The translations under genes were made by a program, and so were the position numbers. This document shows, piece by piece, positions 49,092 to 64,000 of a DNA stretch of 64,000 bases. Origin of the DNA: Akebia trifoliata (taxonomy: Eukaryota > Streptophyta > Magnoliopsida > Ranunculales > Lardizabalaceae). Numbering within the stretch: position 1 is the first letter of the stretch; every line of letters begins with the position of its first letter. The DNA is taken from contig CM030708.1 of NCBI GenBank assembly GCA_017979445.1, positions 28,119,613-28,183,612 on the forward strand. The letters run 5' to 3'. The notes beneath the pieces were generated by a model, which did not search any database, was not told where the DNA came from, and was given only the letters and a program-made list of their open reading frames with translations.

Positions 49092-49441
49092 CTTTACTTA
49101 GTAAGGTAACAAATATTACTAAGGGTTGTTGAACTCAAATAGGTTACTAAATTGGCAATCCAACATTGCAGCCCTTTATGTTTATTGGGAAATTTTTAGA
49201 TTAAAACAAAAATATATTTTGTATTGGGCTTGATCCAAGGTTTTGAAAATGGATAGCTACTAAACCAAAATCCCAAATTTCCAATTAAAATTTAATTATA
49301 AAATTAATTTTTTTAAATTCTTTTTTCGAGGTTCATAGATTTTGTCTTCTACATCCATGTGGCATTGGATCATATTTTTAGATGTCAAAAGGTGAACTCA
49401 ACGACCCTTCGCAAGAATTGAAATCTTGCCAAGTTAGTAAG
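49092..49441. mobile_element. MITE with palindromic termini, second near-complete copy
   Basis: It is bounded by ctttacttagtaagg on the left and ccaagttagtaag on the right. Inside are attactaagggttgttgaac and the inverted gaactcaacgacccttcg. The subterminal aattggcaatccaacattgc and the inverse catgtggcattggat match the copy at 19,236. Confidence 0.68.
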
Positions 49442-50289
49442 ACTAGCCTTACTCTTTTCAGTACTCAAATATAAACAAGTCTAAGAGGTTGGACATTCCA
49501 ATGATTTGAAAAAATGTTGGACAATTCAATGTGTTAAATCGTTTTCAATAATTTATTAGATATTATTATTTTTTAATAATTAATTAAAAATGAATACTTT
49601 TTTTAGTAATTTCCTTTATATATATATATATAAATATAAGGAAGGGATCAACGGACAAATATTGGGACAAACATCCATACAACTTATAGTGATCGTTAGA
49701 TCACAATAGATCTAACGGCGCAGATCGGATTGAGAAGTTAATAACCCACGTGTGATTTTTCTCACTTAAAAGTTTAAAAAATTGTAAATACCCCCCCCCC
49801 TCCGAACAAAGATTAAACTCATATTTCTCTCCTCTCTTCTCCTTCGTTTTGCCTTATCTAATTCAAACCCTAGCTCTAAACCAACATCAAATTTATCTCA
49901 TCTCTTCTCTCTTATCCTTGTTTTACCTCAAACCCTAACCCTCTTCTTCTCTATTGGGACGACAACGACTCATTACCGTTTCAGCCATTTCGACGAAGAA
50001 GACAGAGACGTGCAGTCATTACGACTTACTCCATCTTAGTACTTACCTCTAATTCTATGGTGTCTTGAAAGTGTTCATGTTGAACAAGCTTTCAGTACAA
50101 ACCACCATAGGAGAAAAACCATGGAGAAACCCTTAAAGAGTTCTAGAGCCTCACACATGACCCAAATTATTCAAGGTATGTTTTATTTTTGATTTCAGTG
50201 GATCAAGTAGTTTATTTAACTATATTTTAAATATGTTGGATTGTTTAGAATTAGTTGGTTTCTCTTGGTTATTGCATTATCGTAGCACC
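49442..50289. other. Unassigned repeat-like sequence
   Basis: It holds an (AT)n run at about 49,617-49,632 and a poly-C run at 49,791-49,800. Bases 49,650-49,760 (gatcgttagatcacaatagat and neighbours) look repeat-like, and 49,860-50,160 has ordinary exon-like composition. I cannot join these into a gene. Confidence 0.35.
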
Positions 50290-50385
50290 ACTGATTCTTT
50301 GGGGTTGAATTGCCAATGTGGTAATCCATTTGAGCTCAACGATCCTTAGGTAGATTTTAAAAAATCTTACTAAGTAAGGAAAGTG
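50290..50385. repeat. Partial copy of the palindromic-termini MITE
   Basis: One end only: ttgccaatgtggtaatccat, then atccttaggtagattttaaa and cttactaagtaagg. Confidence 0.55.
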
Positions 50386-50962
50386 TTTTTCTATCTGGTC
50401 TATTACTCAATTTCAAGAAAAGTGGAACTTTCAAAACTAATTTCATTTAAGGATCATTTCTCCTTATATAGAATTCAAGAAATCATTCAAACAAACTTGT
50501 AAAACAACCCATCTTTCCTTGTATTTGAATTGTTCTTTCTCTGACTGTTTGTTCTCGCAGGTTTCTTTGACCCACTAATGTGTCATGGGATAAAAAATTG
50601 TCCCTGAAGGCTGAAATGAGGTGCAATGATCCATTTAAGGATCATTTCTCCTAGCTATCTAAAAAACACTTATTTCGACTTCTTTCTTCTTTTTTCAAAA
50701 TCTCATCATATCCCTACTTGTTATTATTAGGAAGGAATTTTACTCAAATACCAAAGACAAAAAACCGCTCACGAGCAATAGTTCTAGCAAATTTTACAAT
50801 CAAGCCTAGCATTAGCAAGAACTCCCCCCTTGTAAGATCATGGAAATTTTAAAATTTGAATAAGAGTATCTTTAGTTCCATGGTTCCCCTTTAATTTTCA
50901 AGGAGAAGAAAAACAATGCAACTTTATATTTTTAAAAGAAAAATGTTGAAACAACATTAAAA
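50386..50962. other. Unassigned AT-rich sequence
   Basis: No gene or repeat boundary is recognised. The repeated catttaaggatcatttctcc text at about 50,445 and 50,630 may be a small local duplication. Confidence 0.35.
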
Positions 50963-51090
50963 TGTACATCGATTCTCACATTGTTGAAGTGGACGTATGG
51001 ATGAAATCATAGATTTTTCATCGAGATACGAGTGAAAGTATCTATAGTTATTTGTGTATCTCCACATCAGCACTGTGAGCATCGATATAT
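50963..51090. repeat. Short palindrome of the conserved-core family
   Basis: The left arm tacatcgattctcacattgt pairs with the right arm cactgtgagcatcgata. The core has atcatagatttttcatcgag and gagatacgagtgaa. The arms are unlike those of other copies. Confidence 0.75.
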
Positions 51091-51202
51091 ATTTCAAGTT
51101 CATGTGATTTTTTTCAAAGTGATGGAGTGCAACCGGTACTAGGTGATGTGCAATTAGTTTATAATTGTTATTGTATCACGAATGTACCCCCCTCTCTCGT
51201 CC

Positions 51203-51304
51203 TAGGGTTAGGGTTTTATATCAAATAGGCGTTTGTTGAGTAAGGAAGAGTTCCCAAGTCCTGACTGCTCAGAGCAAGAGTCGATCGTCTCTCCTTAGGC
51301 AAAG
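51203..51304 (+). promoter_or_regulatory. RPS8 core promoter and leader
   Basis: A double telo-box-like tagggttagggttt lies at 51203-51216 and runs into a TATA-like tttatatcaaa. The leader runs to the ATG at 51305. Confidence 0.6.
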
Positions 51305-54831
<3,527 letters not shown>

Positions 54832-56503
54832 ACAAAAAAATTATCAGTTTTTTTTTTTTCTTCTGATTTCTGCTCATTGAGTTTTGGATGTGTCTGCTTT
54901 TGTTTTGTGTCTAGGAGGATAATATGTTATACAAGATTGTCAAAAAATTTCCATCCATCTCTGATTAACTAATAGAGATGAGAACAATTCAGTTAGGAGT
55001 CACCTAAATGCTTAGGTTTTTGTTCAATCTAATCCGTTTGTTTGCCCAATATTTGATTCCAAGAATGGTTTCTGGATGGATCCCCACTACATGTGGACTA
55101 AGTGGGCTGCATCACCTGTGTGCTGCACTTGTGTCAAGGACTTCTTCCTCTTTGTACCTACCATTCAAAGACCACAAACACCATTAAGGGTTGAAATAGC
55201 ATCTCTGAAGAGGCCATTTCAGCATTTTTAACCCAATATCACCACACTATGTGACATATTTTACCTATTTTGATTTAAAGTTCCATATATTAGAAGTTTG
55301 AATTTAAATAACCCAAATAGTTTTAAATAAAAATGACAGAATTTAAGTGAATAAAAGTTTCTTTGTAAAAACCAATTGTCTTCTTCTATGCATTAGAGGA
55401 TCAACCCATTGATGGTCCGAGCCTTTCAAGGGATTTGAAATGGAGAAGGATCCAGACGACTTGGCAGCTGAGACTGTTTTGAGTCCTATAGACAGGCTGC
55501 TTGCTGGGTTGGGCCACTACAAACTGTTGTAGGAACTGTATACCTAACATCTGGGCACCCTTGATCTCTTTCATGCCATGAGAAGGCAAACCCAGAAAAA
55601 ACATTGAGAAATTATGAGTTCAGGGTGGGCCCGGGATCATATTGAAAGTCTCTTTCCCTAAGACAAAGAATAGAAGTGAAGTCATTTGGAGGGATGGGTT
55701 GAAGTTCTTTACTTCTCATCATCCTAAAAAGTTAGTTGAAAGATTAACGTCTGCCAAGGTTGGATCACTAGCTGCTGCTAGTGTTGTGGCTGATGGACCA
55801 TTGCAAGGTCTTTAGATCCAAGAACACAATCAGGGGGCTTAGGGTTTGGCTTGGGCATGATATCTAAGAACTTGGTGTTTAGGACATCCTAATCTAACGT
55901 TGTGATACCAAAAGAATGGCTACTACTGGAACTCAGCACCAACTGCGAGTGACTTCAAAGCAAGTCTTGACTGGCCATTTTCAAATAGGGTGGTTTGTTT
56001 GAATAATAGGGGAAGAGATATGACTTGTATTTGGGAAAAAAACACACGATCTCAATTCTAACTCATTTCTTGAGGGATTCACTAACTAAAAAAGGCCCAA
56101 CTAATTTGAACCAACTCTATCAAACCTCTCCTAACTATTTGGTCCATTCTTCTGCAAACTTAAAACCAGCTTGACAGGTAATTCTAACAATTTCAACAAA
56201 AAATAAGAATAAAAATCATTACCATTCTAAGCAGGTAATGGCTGTGCTCCATAAAATGTGTCGGTGAACCATCATACGATTCCGCACAACAAAATAAATA
56301 TAGTTAATTAAATAAATAAATATGACCAAAAAAAAAGTTCATTCCTGGAGTGAACCAACTTCAAAACTGAAACCCAGATCTATAAAAAAGAGAGTTCAGA
56401 GTAACCAAAAGGAAAATAGGGAGAGTCTCTTCACATCCAGCAAGAGAAGACAGTCTTGCTGGCTGGTGTCAACAGTCTCACAAAGCAATGCAGGTGGTTT
56501 CAC
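54832..56503. other. Intergenic region between RPS8 and SHMT
   Basis: It includes the 3' UTR of RPS8 at the left and of the minus-strand SHMT at the right. No gene or repeat boundary is recognised between them. Confidence 0.45.
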
Positions 56504-59500
56504 TTAATCCTTGTATTTCATCTGAGACATTTGGAACCCTGGCATGTCAAAGGAGGATGCAAACTTCTCGACAGCAACCTTCAGGTCCTCAATGTCCTTG
56601 TTGTTCACCAGGCCCTTGTTGAAGTCCTTCAAGAGCTTCCCATGTTCCTTCTGGATCTTCAGAGTGATTGTGACGGCTTGGTGGAGGAATTCGGCGATCT
56701 GCTCAAAGTCCTTCTCGACCAAGCCTCTTGAAGTCATGGCTGGTGCACCTGTCAACAGAGACCATAGGATGAGATGAACTACTGCAAACCTTATGGAACA
56801 TATATAGTGTAGTTGGTCTAAAACAGTTTAAATCAGTCCAGATTTTTGAAAAGATAGTGTTTGGGTACAAACTTGGTTTCCGGATTTCTGTAGAATTATC
56901 GGGTTCGAGTACTCCTTGAAAAAGCACTTTTTTCAAGAATAAGAACAAGGTTCAATACAAACTTGGCTTCTGGATTTATGCACAAGCCATAATCCAAATC
57001 TGCCAGTGATCAAAATACCCCTCAAGTTTTTTTTTTTTTGGATAAGTAATACCCCTCAAGCATTTCTCAGGTGGTTGATTAATGATCCAAATGTCCACAG
57101 AAGCTGTTTTTCACCAAACCAACCAGGGCTATGGAAGTGCTCCCACAACATTGCCACAAAAAAATCAAGTCGAACTCTGCATTCTTATAAATGTGATTTC
57201 TTAGGAGCACTTCTATCAAAAGCAGAGCTGCGCCAACCATAGTGACAAAGTTGGGGTTTGGGAATAAGTCGGCAAGAGGAAGCTTTGGAAAAGGTTGGTA
57301 AAACATCGTATAAATTTATTAGTAAAAAAAATAAAAATTGTTTTAACTATAAAAAATGTGAAAAATATGTATTTTATACATTAAATAAAAAATAATACTT
57401 AAAATGCTAAAAGCAAAAAAAAAAGGTAAATTCCTAAAAGAGGGTATATTAATATTTCTAAAAAAAATCTATTTTTTCAAAAATTACCAAAAACGAATTA
57501 AGTTGCTGGACAGTCCAGTGTTTTAATCATTCATAGGGTATTTTTGGTAAAGCAATATATTTTAGCACATTAAAACTCTGGATGTCCAACGAATTAATTT
57601 GTTTTTTATCATTTTTGAATTTTTTTTTTGTAGTAAATATCAAAATATTTAACCCTCTTTTAGTGATTTTTTAAAAAACAGTCGATTAAATCATGATTAA
57701 TTGTTTTTGAGAAAATCTTGATTTAATGGACAACTATTAAAATCGTGATTTAATCTTGTTATTTTTTGAAGCGATGCTAAATGGACACTGCTTTTGGCCA
57801 ACGCCCCCGACACCCCTTTCTCTCTCCTGCCCATAGTGAAAAAGTCAAACTTTCTGATTTGATCACCTTGTGACATTCAAAAACATGATCCGATGCAATG
57901 GAGTTGTAGAGGACAAAATTACATGAACTTTCTATATAATTTTTTTTTTTTTTAAAGTTATTTTTCACCGTTGAATTTTATTTTTTTAAATTTGGGTGCT
58001 TGGTGGCCGTCCATTTTCAACACCTTGGATCAAGCACGAAAAACAATATATTTTTAATTTTTGTTTGCTTAATATGATATTTTCATGAAATCTAAAAGGC
58101 TGTGTTGTTGGATTGTCAATGTGATAATCAATGTGGGCCCACGACCTTTTTAAGATTTGAAATCTAAAAAAGTAAATATGTGGGCAGGAAGCAAGGGTGT
58201 GTGCCAAAAACTGTGTCCATTTAGCATTTCTCTATTTTTTGTCACTATGGTGCCAAACAAAGTGAGAAACTTTTAGGTGGATTACATGTAATTGTAGTGC
58301 ACATGCTTCTCTCAAAAATTTAAACAATGCTACATTGCTCAGAAAGTTGGTGCTTACCAATTCGAACGCCTCCAGGAGCTAATGCACTGCTGTCCCCAAA
58401 CACAGCATTTTTGTTCACGGTGATGTTGCATAGGTCGCAAAGTTTCTCAAATTTGTTGCCTGCAACCAAACATTTGGAAGAAAGTTCAAGAAAATTGAAA
58501 TTTCATGTCTGCATACGTCAAATTCAAGAAACTGAGGTCATTCTCTCACCAGTCAAGCCAAGTGGTCGAAGGTCCCATAAAACAAGGTGATTCTCAGTCC
58601 CACCAGTGACAAGCTTGTACCCCTTGCTCATCAGGTAGTTTCCAAGTGCAACAGCATTAGCCTTGACTTGCTTGGCATAGGCCTTGAACCCTGGCATCAT
58701 TGCCTGCTTTAGTGCAACGGCTAACGCGCCAATCTGGTGATTGTGTGGGCCACCTTGGAGGGACGGAAAAACAGCGAAGTTGATCTTGTCCTCAAAGTCA
58801 TACACAGCATCCTCGGGCTGACCCTTCTTGGCAGGCTTAGGGCCCTTCCTGTAGAAGATCATGCCAGCCCTAGGCCCCCTCAAGCTCTTGTGGGTTGTGG
58901 TAGTGACAATGTCACAGTACTCGAATGGGTCCGCAGCTTCCTACAGGAAGCAAGATATATAAGACCGACGGGGGTTGAAGTGGAAACTAGAATTCTAAAC
59001 TAAAAATGAAAGACAGATCAGTGCCAATGTTGAAGCCGCCAAAATAACCAAGTCTAGAATTAAAAAATATGCATCAAGTTATTGAAGAATCTAAAATCCC
59101 TTGGTTGAAAATGGATGATTTTTAAGCCCGACTTTTCTGCCTACTGTGCCCTTTTATCGGTTCTTGTGAAACAGTCTTCGTTCTGTCAGCCCACTTTGAA
59201 CACTTAACAAAGATAGGTCGCGAAACTAGAACTCTTCCAGTAAAACACCTTACATCTTCAATGCTCCTTGGTTTAAGAACTTGAAAGGTTGTAAGGCTGA
59301 GAAGACATGTTGAAAAATTCAAAATGAGAAACCCATCAACTTCGAAGCCAACAACTGGTCTATCTCATGATCAATAGATCAGATCATATTGTGTGCCACC
59401 ATAAACTTAAATCCATGCAACGTTCCTTCATAAGAACAATAATTCCACTACCCCATTGCCTGTTTGATAGTAAGCCATGAGGCAAGTCTCCCAACAGCAT

Positions 59501-61325
59501 AATTCTTTGCCCGGTGCATAAGCCAGGAGGATTGGAATCAAAACTCAACTTGTCCCAGCTTGAACATCCTCAGTGATGAAATTTGAGATTAATCCATCCA
59601 TATCAACATTTCGAGAAACTAGTTCTTGGGAATGACTTGGCAGGACCCAATCCCAATTTGAACCAGCTAAATCAATCCCTCTCAAACTAGTTCAAACAGA
59701 TTAGACATCTTAGTAGCATAATTGATCAGATTTGAAAAATGGTTCTCCTTTTTCCTTGTTAAAAATTAGATTAACAGCTACTATATTCAGTAAACTGACT
59801 TTTATATGAAATAACACAAGTCATGTAAACATGCATAAAAGTAACACTGAAACAGATCTTAACTGAGGTGAATCGGCCCAGTTTTGCAAAATTGGGCCGA
59901 AGTATACAAAAGCCAACAGAGTCACCAGATCCAATTTATTATGGTTGGTTCACACTCTTCTGATCTCGTTATGACTCGGTCGAGTCAAACTGGGATTAGC
60001 CAAGTTTAAAACCATATTGTATGCACAAGAATATCACTCTTATAGAGAAATTCTATTGGCACACGGATTTTTTTACTTACAACACACCAATCTTTTTGAA
60101 AATAAACAGCTGTTTACATCATGGTTTTAAATCTCGTCCGAGACCGAGACGAATATTCCAAGTTGTCTTGGTATCTTCCACCAACGAGATGAGCTGACAA
60201 GTCGTCTCAAAGACATGGTTAGTTCTAATTCTAAGGCATTTTTTTAAATCTCCGAGACGAATCGGACTCGTTCATGGATGAGACGAGACATCAAAACGAG
60301 TTTTAAAACCATGATTTACATATAGTATGGTGTGTTACAAGTACAAGTCGGTGTGTTGATAGCAACTCTTTTCTTATATGAAGACTTAAATATGAACAAA
60401 CCTTTCCAAGACCTAGATATTCAAATTCACAAGAATTCAGACAAATGAAATAAAACCTAAAAGCATAATAGAAAAACCACTATCTATCAAAACCCGTATC
60501 CAAATCTCCACAACCCACAAAAAATAAGCAAAACCCAGATCTAGATCTCCCAAACCCACCAATAAAATCAAATAAAAACCAGCATTAAAGACTTCCAAGA
60601 TCAAGATCAAACAAATAAAAACCTAGAAAAATTAAATAAATGAGTACCTGTGCAGCAACAAGACCACTAATGTGAGCCATGTCACAGAGCAAGAGAGCAC
60701 CACACTTATCAGCAACAGATCTAAACCTCGCATAATTCCAATCCCTAGGGTACGCACTCCCACCACAAATAATCAATTTCGGCCTAAAATCCATTGCTTT
60801 CTCCTCCAATTTATCATAATCGATGTACCCATTTGTCGAATTAACCTTATAAGGCAAACTTTCGAAGTAAATCGAAGTAGCCGAGATTTTCTTACCTCCA
60901 GAAGTATAATACCCATGTGTTAGATGACCACCAGAAGGAAGATCTAAGCCCATGATGCGATCATGAGGATTTAGAACTGCTGTATAAGCAGCGAAATTCG
61001 CTGGACTTCCTGAGTAGGGTTGAACATTAACACTCCATTTCGAAGAATCGAGATGGAAGGCTTGGAGAGCTCGAGATCTGCATAAGTTTTCGATCTCGTC
61101 GATGAACTCGTTTCCTCCATAGTAGCGATTACCAGGCATTCCTTCTGAGTATTTGTTGGTTAAAGCGCTTCCCAGGGCTTCGATCACAGCGAAAGATGTG
61201 AAATTCTCAGAAGCTATTAATTCGATTCCTCGACATTGTCTTCGTTTCTCCTTCTCGATTAGATCGAAGATCTCTTCGTCGACTGTTTGAAGAGGAGTGT
61301 TGCCCCATGAGTTTACAGGATCCAT
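56504..61325 (-). CDS. SHM4: Serine hydroxymethyltransferase, cytosolic type
   Basis: Coding exons are 61325-60648, 58940-58550, 58459-58358 and 56748-56504, with GT-AG junctions in frame, giving 471 residues. It converts serine and tetrahydrofolate to glycine and methylenetetrahydrofolate using pyridoxal phosphate. Visible motifs are [54 protein letters not shown] and the cofactor-binding [12 protein letters not shown] with the Schiff-base Lys at residue 244. There is no organelle transit peptide before [11 protein letters not shown], the length matches the cytosolic enzyme, and the C-terminal MSQMKYKD resembles that of Arabidopsis SHM4. The symbol is given as the closest type, not a proven ortholog. 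Introns 1 (1.7 kb) and 3 (1.6 kb) hold repeat-like sequence, including part of a MITE near 58,095-58,175 in intron 3. Confidence 0.96.
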
Positions 61326-61633
61326 TTTTTTTTCGCAGAGAAGGGTAAAATGGTAAATTAACGACGTGGGAAGACGGAGAAGATGAAGAGGAGGATGTGA
61401 AAGAGTGGGAAGGTTTAAAAGACGTGTTGTGGTTGAAAGTACGTTAATACCCTTGTGGTACTTTTTTGTTTCACATAGTCGGTTAGTCGGTTGGGGGAGA
61501 AGCGTTAGACCAGGATATATCTATTGCCGCACCAAATATACTTTTTAAAACATCATCAAATAAGATTGATTGATGTATCACAAAGTTTGGAAAGGGAGGG
61601 GATAATCTTTCTAACTTCATTTAAAACATGAAT
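61326..61633 (-). promoter_or_regulatory. SHMT upstream region
   Basis: This holds the probable promoter and leader of the minus-strand gene. A TTTTAAA-like TATA element reads on the minus strand near 61,415-61,420. No other gene is seen. Confidence 0.4.
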
Positions 61634-61722
61634 CAACCAGTGAAAAAGCATGTATGGTTCCTAGACACACTTTCACATCAAGAAAGTGAAATATGAGGTA
61701 CAATCTTGAGGTCACTCCAACA
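61634..61722. repeat. Half of a conserved-core palindrome (arm type gaagtgacctcaag)
   Basis: Only the right arm is well preserved (cacactttcacatcaag, then caatcttgaggtcactcc). The matching left arm is missing, so this copy is truncated. Confidence 0.6.
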
Positions 61723-61798
61723 CGACTCTTAAAACATATACTTGTTCTTGCTTTTTAATATGATTATTGATTTTGTAATTCAACCTAACAAAATAACT

Positions 61799-61915
61799 CA
61801 ATAACTCATTGACGTGGTATGGGCAAAGAATCGTATATTTTTATCTTGAGATGTGCAGTTGTGTATCCCGAGGCAAAAATTTATGGTTCTTTGCACATGT
61901 CGTCGGTGAGTTTTT
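61799..61915. repeat. Short palindrome of the conserved-core family
   Basis: The left arm taactcattgacgtggtatg pairs with the right arm cacatgtcgtcggtgagttt. The core has aatcgtatatttttatcttg and gtgtatcccgaggcaaa. Confidence 0.75.
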
Positions 61916-62519
61916 AAGGGGCCGATTGATTGCGCTTCTAAACGCAGATTTATCTTCATTTGGTCAAAAAGCGGAGTTTTGCAAATTTTTGTGTATTTGA
62001 TTGGACTTTTAAAATCTGTGTTTTGAAAATTTTAACGCAATTTATCAATTTTAACTGTTGTTTTGAAAAGCGGATGGGAGACGTTTCGCGCAACAGCGTT
62101 TTAACGCAGTCATGTGAAATGACATTTATACCCTTTCAAATTTTTAGAAATTCTATCGTCTGTTTGCGATTATATTGACTTCGTTCATCGACTGCACCTT
62201 TACCCTTCGATTTCACAGCAGCGGCGACTAATCTCATTGACGACCACCACCACCACCGCACCGATTTAACCTATTGATGACAACAACGACGATGTTAGCT
62301 TCGTTCAAGCGAAACCCATCGAAGACGACAGTAAACCCTAAGGCTTGAAAATACCTCTCTCAGTCGATCATCCTTATCAACCTCTCTCTCTCTCTCATCG
62401 ATTTCGACAGCAGCGATGACCCACTTCGACGACGACGACCATTTTTTCGATCGAAACCCATCGATGACGACAACGTTGTCTTCGTTAAATCGAAACCTAT
62501 CAACAATTAATTAACAACA
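61916..62519. other. Possible transposon end and exon-like leader
   Basis: Bases about 61,917-62,120 contain a repetitive aaacgcagattt / gttttaacgcag theme and a ggggccgattgattgcgctt start that resembles a transposon terminus. Downstream, CGACGAC-rich text with a (CT)n run leads to the pseudogene ATG. The other end of any such element is not in the window. Confidence 0.4.
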
Positions 62520-63011
62520 ATGACTACCTCAATAACCAAATCACAATGTGCTGGTGCTCTTCTCCTTCTCAAACAAACCCTCCATTGAACCCCCTCTCAA
62601 TCTCTCCAAGCAAAAAATCCATTATTTCCTCACTTTCCAACCTCAATTTCTACATTTCTTGAACAAACCCATTTCGAATTTTCGTCATTTGGATCGATTA
62701 TCAAACCATCACCATCACTTTTTCTGCTCTTCTTCTGATGCAACCATTAATTAACTCTTAGCTGAAGTTGAGAGGGAAAAGCTAAGAGAAAGAGAGGAAA
62801 AGAAAAGGGTTGGTGTAGAAATCATTGATGATGAAGATAAAGAGGATTACTTGGGTGTAGGACTGTTGATCGAGAAATTAGACAAGGAGAAATTGAAAAA
62901 TATTGGAGATCTCAATATGATTAAAGAACCTACAGATTCAGAAAGTACTTTAGATCTGAATCTTACTTCTAACACCATGGGAATTTGGGATTCCTTTCTA
63001 AATTGGCTCTG
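62520..63011 (+). pseudogene. Broken 5' exon resembling mitochondrial ribosomal protein uS5
   Basis: An ATG at 62520 opens MTTSITKSQCAGALLLLKQT but stops after 22 codons. A frame shift near 62,586 resumes a targeting-like leader (PLNLSKQKIHYFLTFQPQ), then an in-frame TAA at 62,752-62,754. It continues LAEVEREKLREREEKKRVG, DDEDKEDYLGVGLLIEKL and NMIKEPTDSES, and stops at 63,009-63,011. A splice-donor-like aggtaaat follows. The acidic EDYxGVxxLIEKL and EEPTDSES text is what I recall of plant mitochondrial uS5 N-termini; this is inference from memory, not a search. The core ribosomal domain is not in the window. If the frame shift and nonsense codon are real, this fragment is not translated as one protein. 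Confidence 0.5.
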
Positions 63012-64000
63012 AAGGTAAATCTATCTCTCCATTTCATCATCATTTTGGTCCTTTTTTCTTTAATTTCGATTTTAGATTTCAATGTAAAATTTATATAATC
63101 TGTATTTCGATTTAGTATTTGAATCCTTAGTTGAGAATTTGTAAATAATTCAGAATTTTTTTTATATAGCTGAAGAATCCATTTGACACAGATAAATCTT
63201 GAATGAAACTGTACTTTAAATTATTTGGGTTTGCCTATAATTGAATTGGAATCTTGGATTTAATTCCAGTTCCAGCTTATTCACTCAAATAACCAAAAAA
63301 GAAGAAAAACAAAGTGATAGTTGTTAGGTTCCCTTGTTTTGGACCATAATGGAATGATGAACTATGTATTGCTATAATGCCACTGGGCACCAATTCTTGG
63401 ACTATAATTTAGACTGTTTGGTGGATTTGGTTTAGATTTTTGAAATAATCTAAAGGTTTTATTACCATTTTCTAGGTTTTTTGGTTGGATAAGACTCAAG
63501 TTTTATACAATAAATTTTGGAATGACATATCAAAAGCTTATCCTCATATTGAACCAAATATTAGTTATAAGAATGGGGTTATGTGACGATGGTTCTTGGT
63601 AAGGATTGTTTTTTTTTAAAAGGGGGTGGGTAGAGGATTTTAAGGTAATCTCATATATGTGCTTCTTTTGCACCATATGTCCTTTTAGGCTTTCTTCTTT
63701 AATTTGTTAAGGTATATGTCATGGGTGTTTTTTTTTTTTTTTGGTAAGACATATATATAATTTAAATATAAAATCAATTTATGGGCTTAGGGGTCGGCAT
63801 ATCTTGGAAGGAGTTCTTATTGAAGATGTGTGTTGTGGATGTTAGCTTAAAGTCCCTCATATTTAGTTTATTTGGCACTACATCATTTCTATTGGGTGCT
63901 TCTCATTTCCATCTAAGATTTTTAAGAAGTGTTTTTTTGTTATTTTGAGACAATTTTTGGGCTTATATTAATCTTGCTAAGATCTAGGTTTTTAGAGTTG
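63012..64000. other. AT-rich sequence after the broken exon, possibly intronic
   Basis: If the 5' exon fragment ends at the donor near 63,012-63,015, this may be intron or transposon interior. A poly-T run lies at 63,731-63,742. I recognise no further exon. Confidence 0.35.

Noticed and set aside
63466..63600. Possible further exon (a tryptophan-containing frame near 63,510)
   Set aside because: Stops interrupt it, no splice pair is convincing, and it does not resemble the uS5-type protein suggested upstream.

Overview
The window looks like nuclear DNA of a flowering plant, probably a eudicot. It is AT-rich, its genes have GT-AG introns, and long stretches between genes are full of transposon remnants. 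Everything here is read by eye; no alignment or database search was run, and the species cannot be named from the sequence.

Layout. (1) Bases 1-18,015 hold a tandem segmental duplication. Block A (about 1-6,210) and block B (about 12,390-18,015) each carry an intact three-exon gene for a DOMON plus cytochrome b561 protein on the minus strand. Because the blocks are paralogous, each serves as the empty-site control for insertions in the other. This exposes two related PIF/Harbinger-like non-autonomous elements (2477-5557 and 15210-17128) and a hAT-like MITE (17186-17705). Between the blocks are a solo LTR, LINE remnants, a hAT MITE nested in a LINE, and a CACTA end. (2) Bases 18,000-22,300 are repeats: LINE tails, a SINE and MITEs. 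(3) RPL32 (eL32) lies at about 22,500-25,268 on the plus strand. (4) Bases 25,300-28,070 hold nothing recognised beyond one repeat fragment. (5) A 14-exon signal peptide peptidase-like protease with a PA domain spans 28,071-43,384 on the minus strand. Its introns hold a Helitron, LINE fragments and SINEs. (6) Bases 43,400-47,200 are rich in short palindromic repeats. (7) A single-exon phytocystatin lies at 47,210-47,653. (8) RPS8 (eS8) lies at 51,305-54,831 on the plus strand in five coding exons, the first only 4 coding bases long. (9) Cytosolic serine hydroxymethyltransferase, closest to SHM4, lies at 56,504-61,325 on the minus strand in four exons. (10) From 62,520 there is a broken 5' exon resembling a mitochondrial uS5-type ribosomal protein, followed by unassigned AT-rich sequence.

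The genes are individually transcribed and form no operon or cluster. RPL32 and RPS8 share ribosomal-protein promoter signatures (telo boxes, and site II elements in RPL32). The other genes serve unrelated roles: plasma-membrane electron transfer, intramembrane proteolysis, cysteine-protease inhibition and one-carbon metabolism.

The least ordinary signal is a dispersed family of short palindromes, about 12 copies. The central core is conserved between copies, while the outer arms are largely copy-specific yet still match each other within a copy. This is the reverse of a normal terminal-inverted-repeat element.
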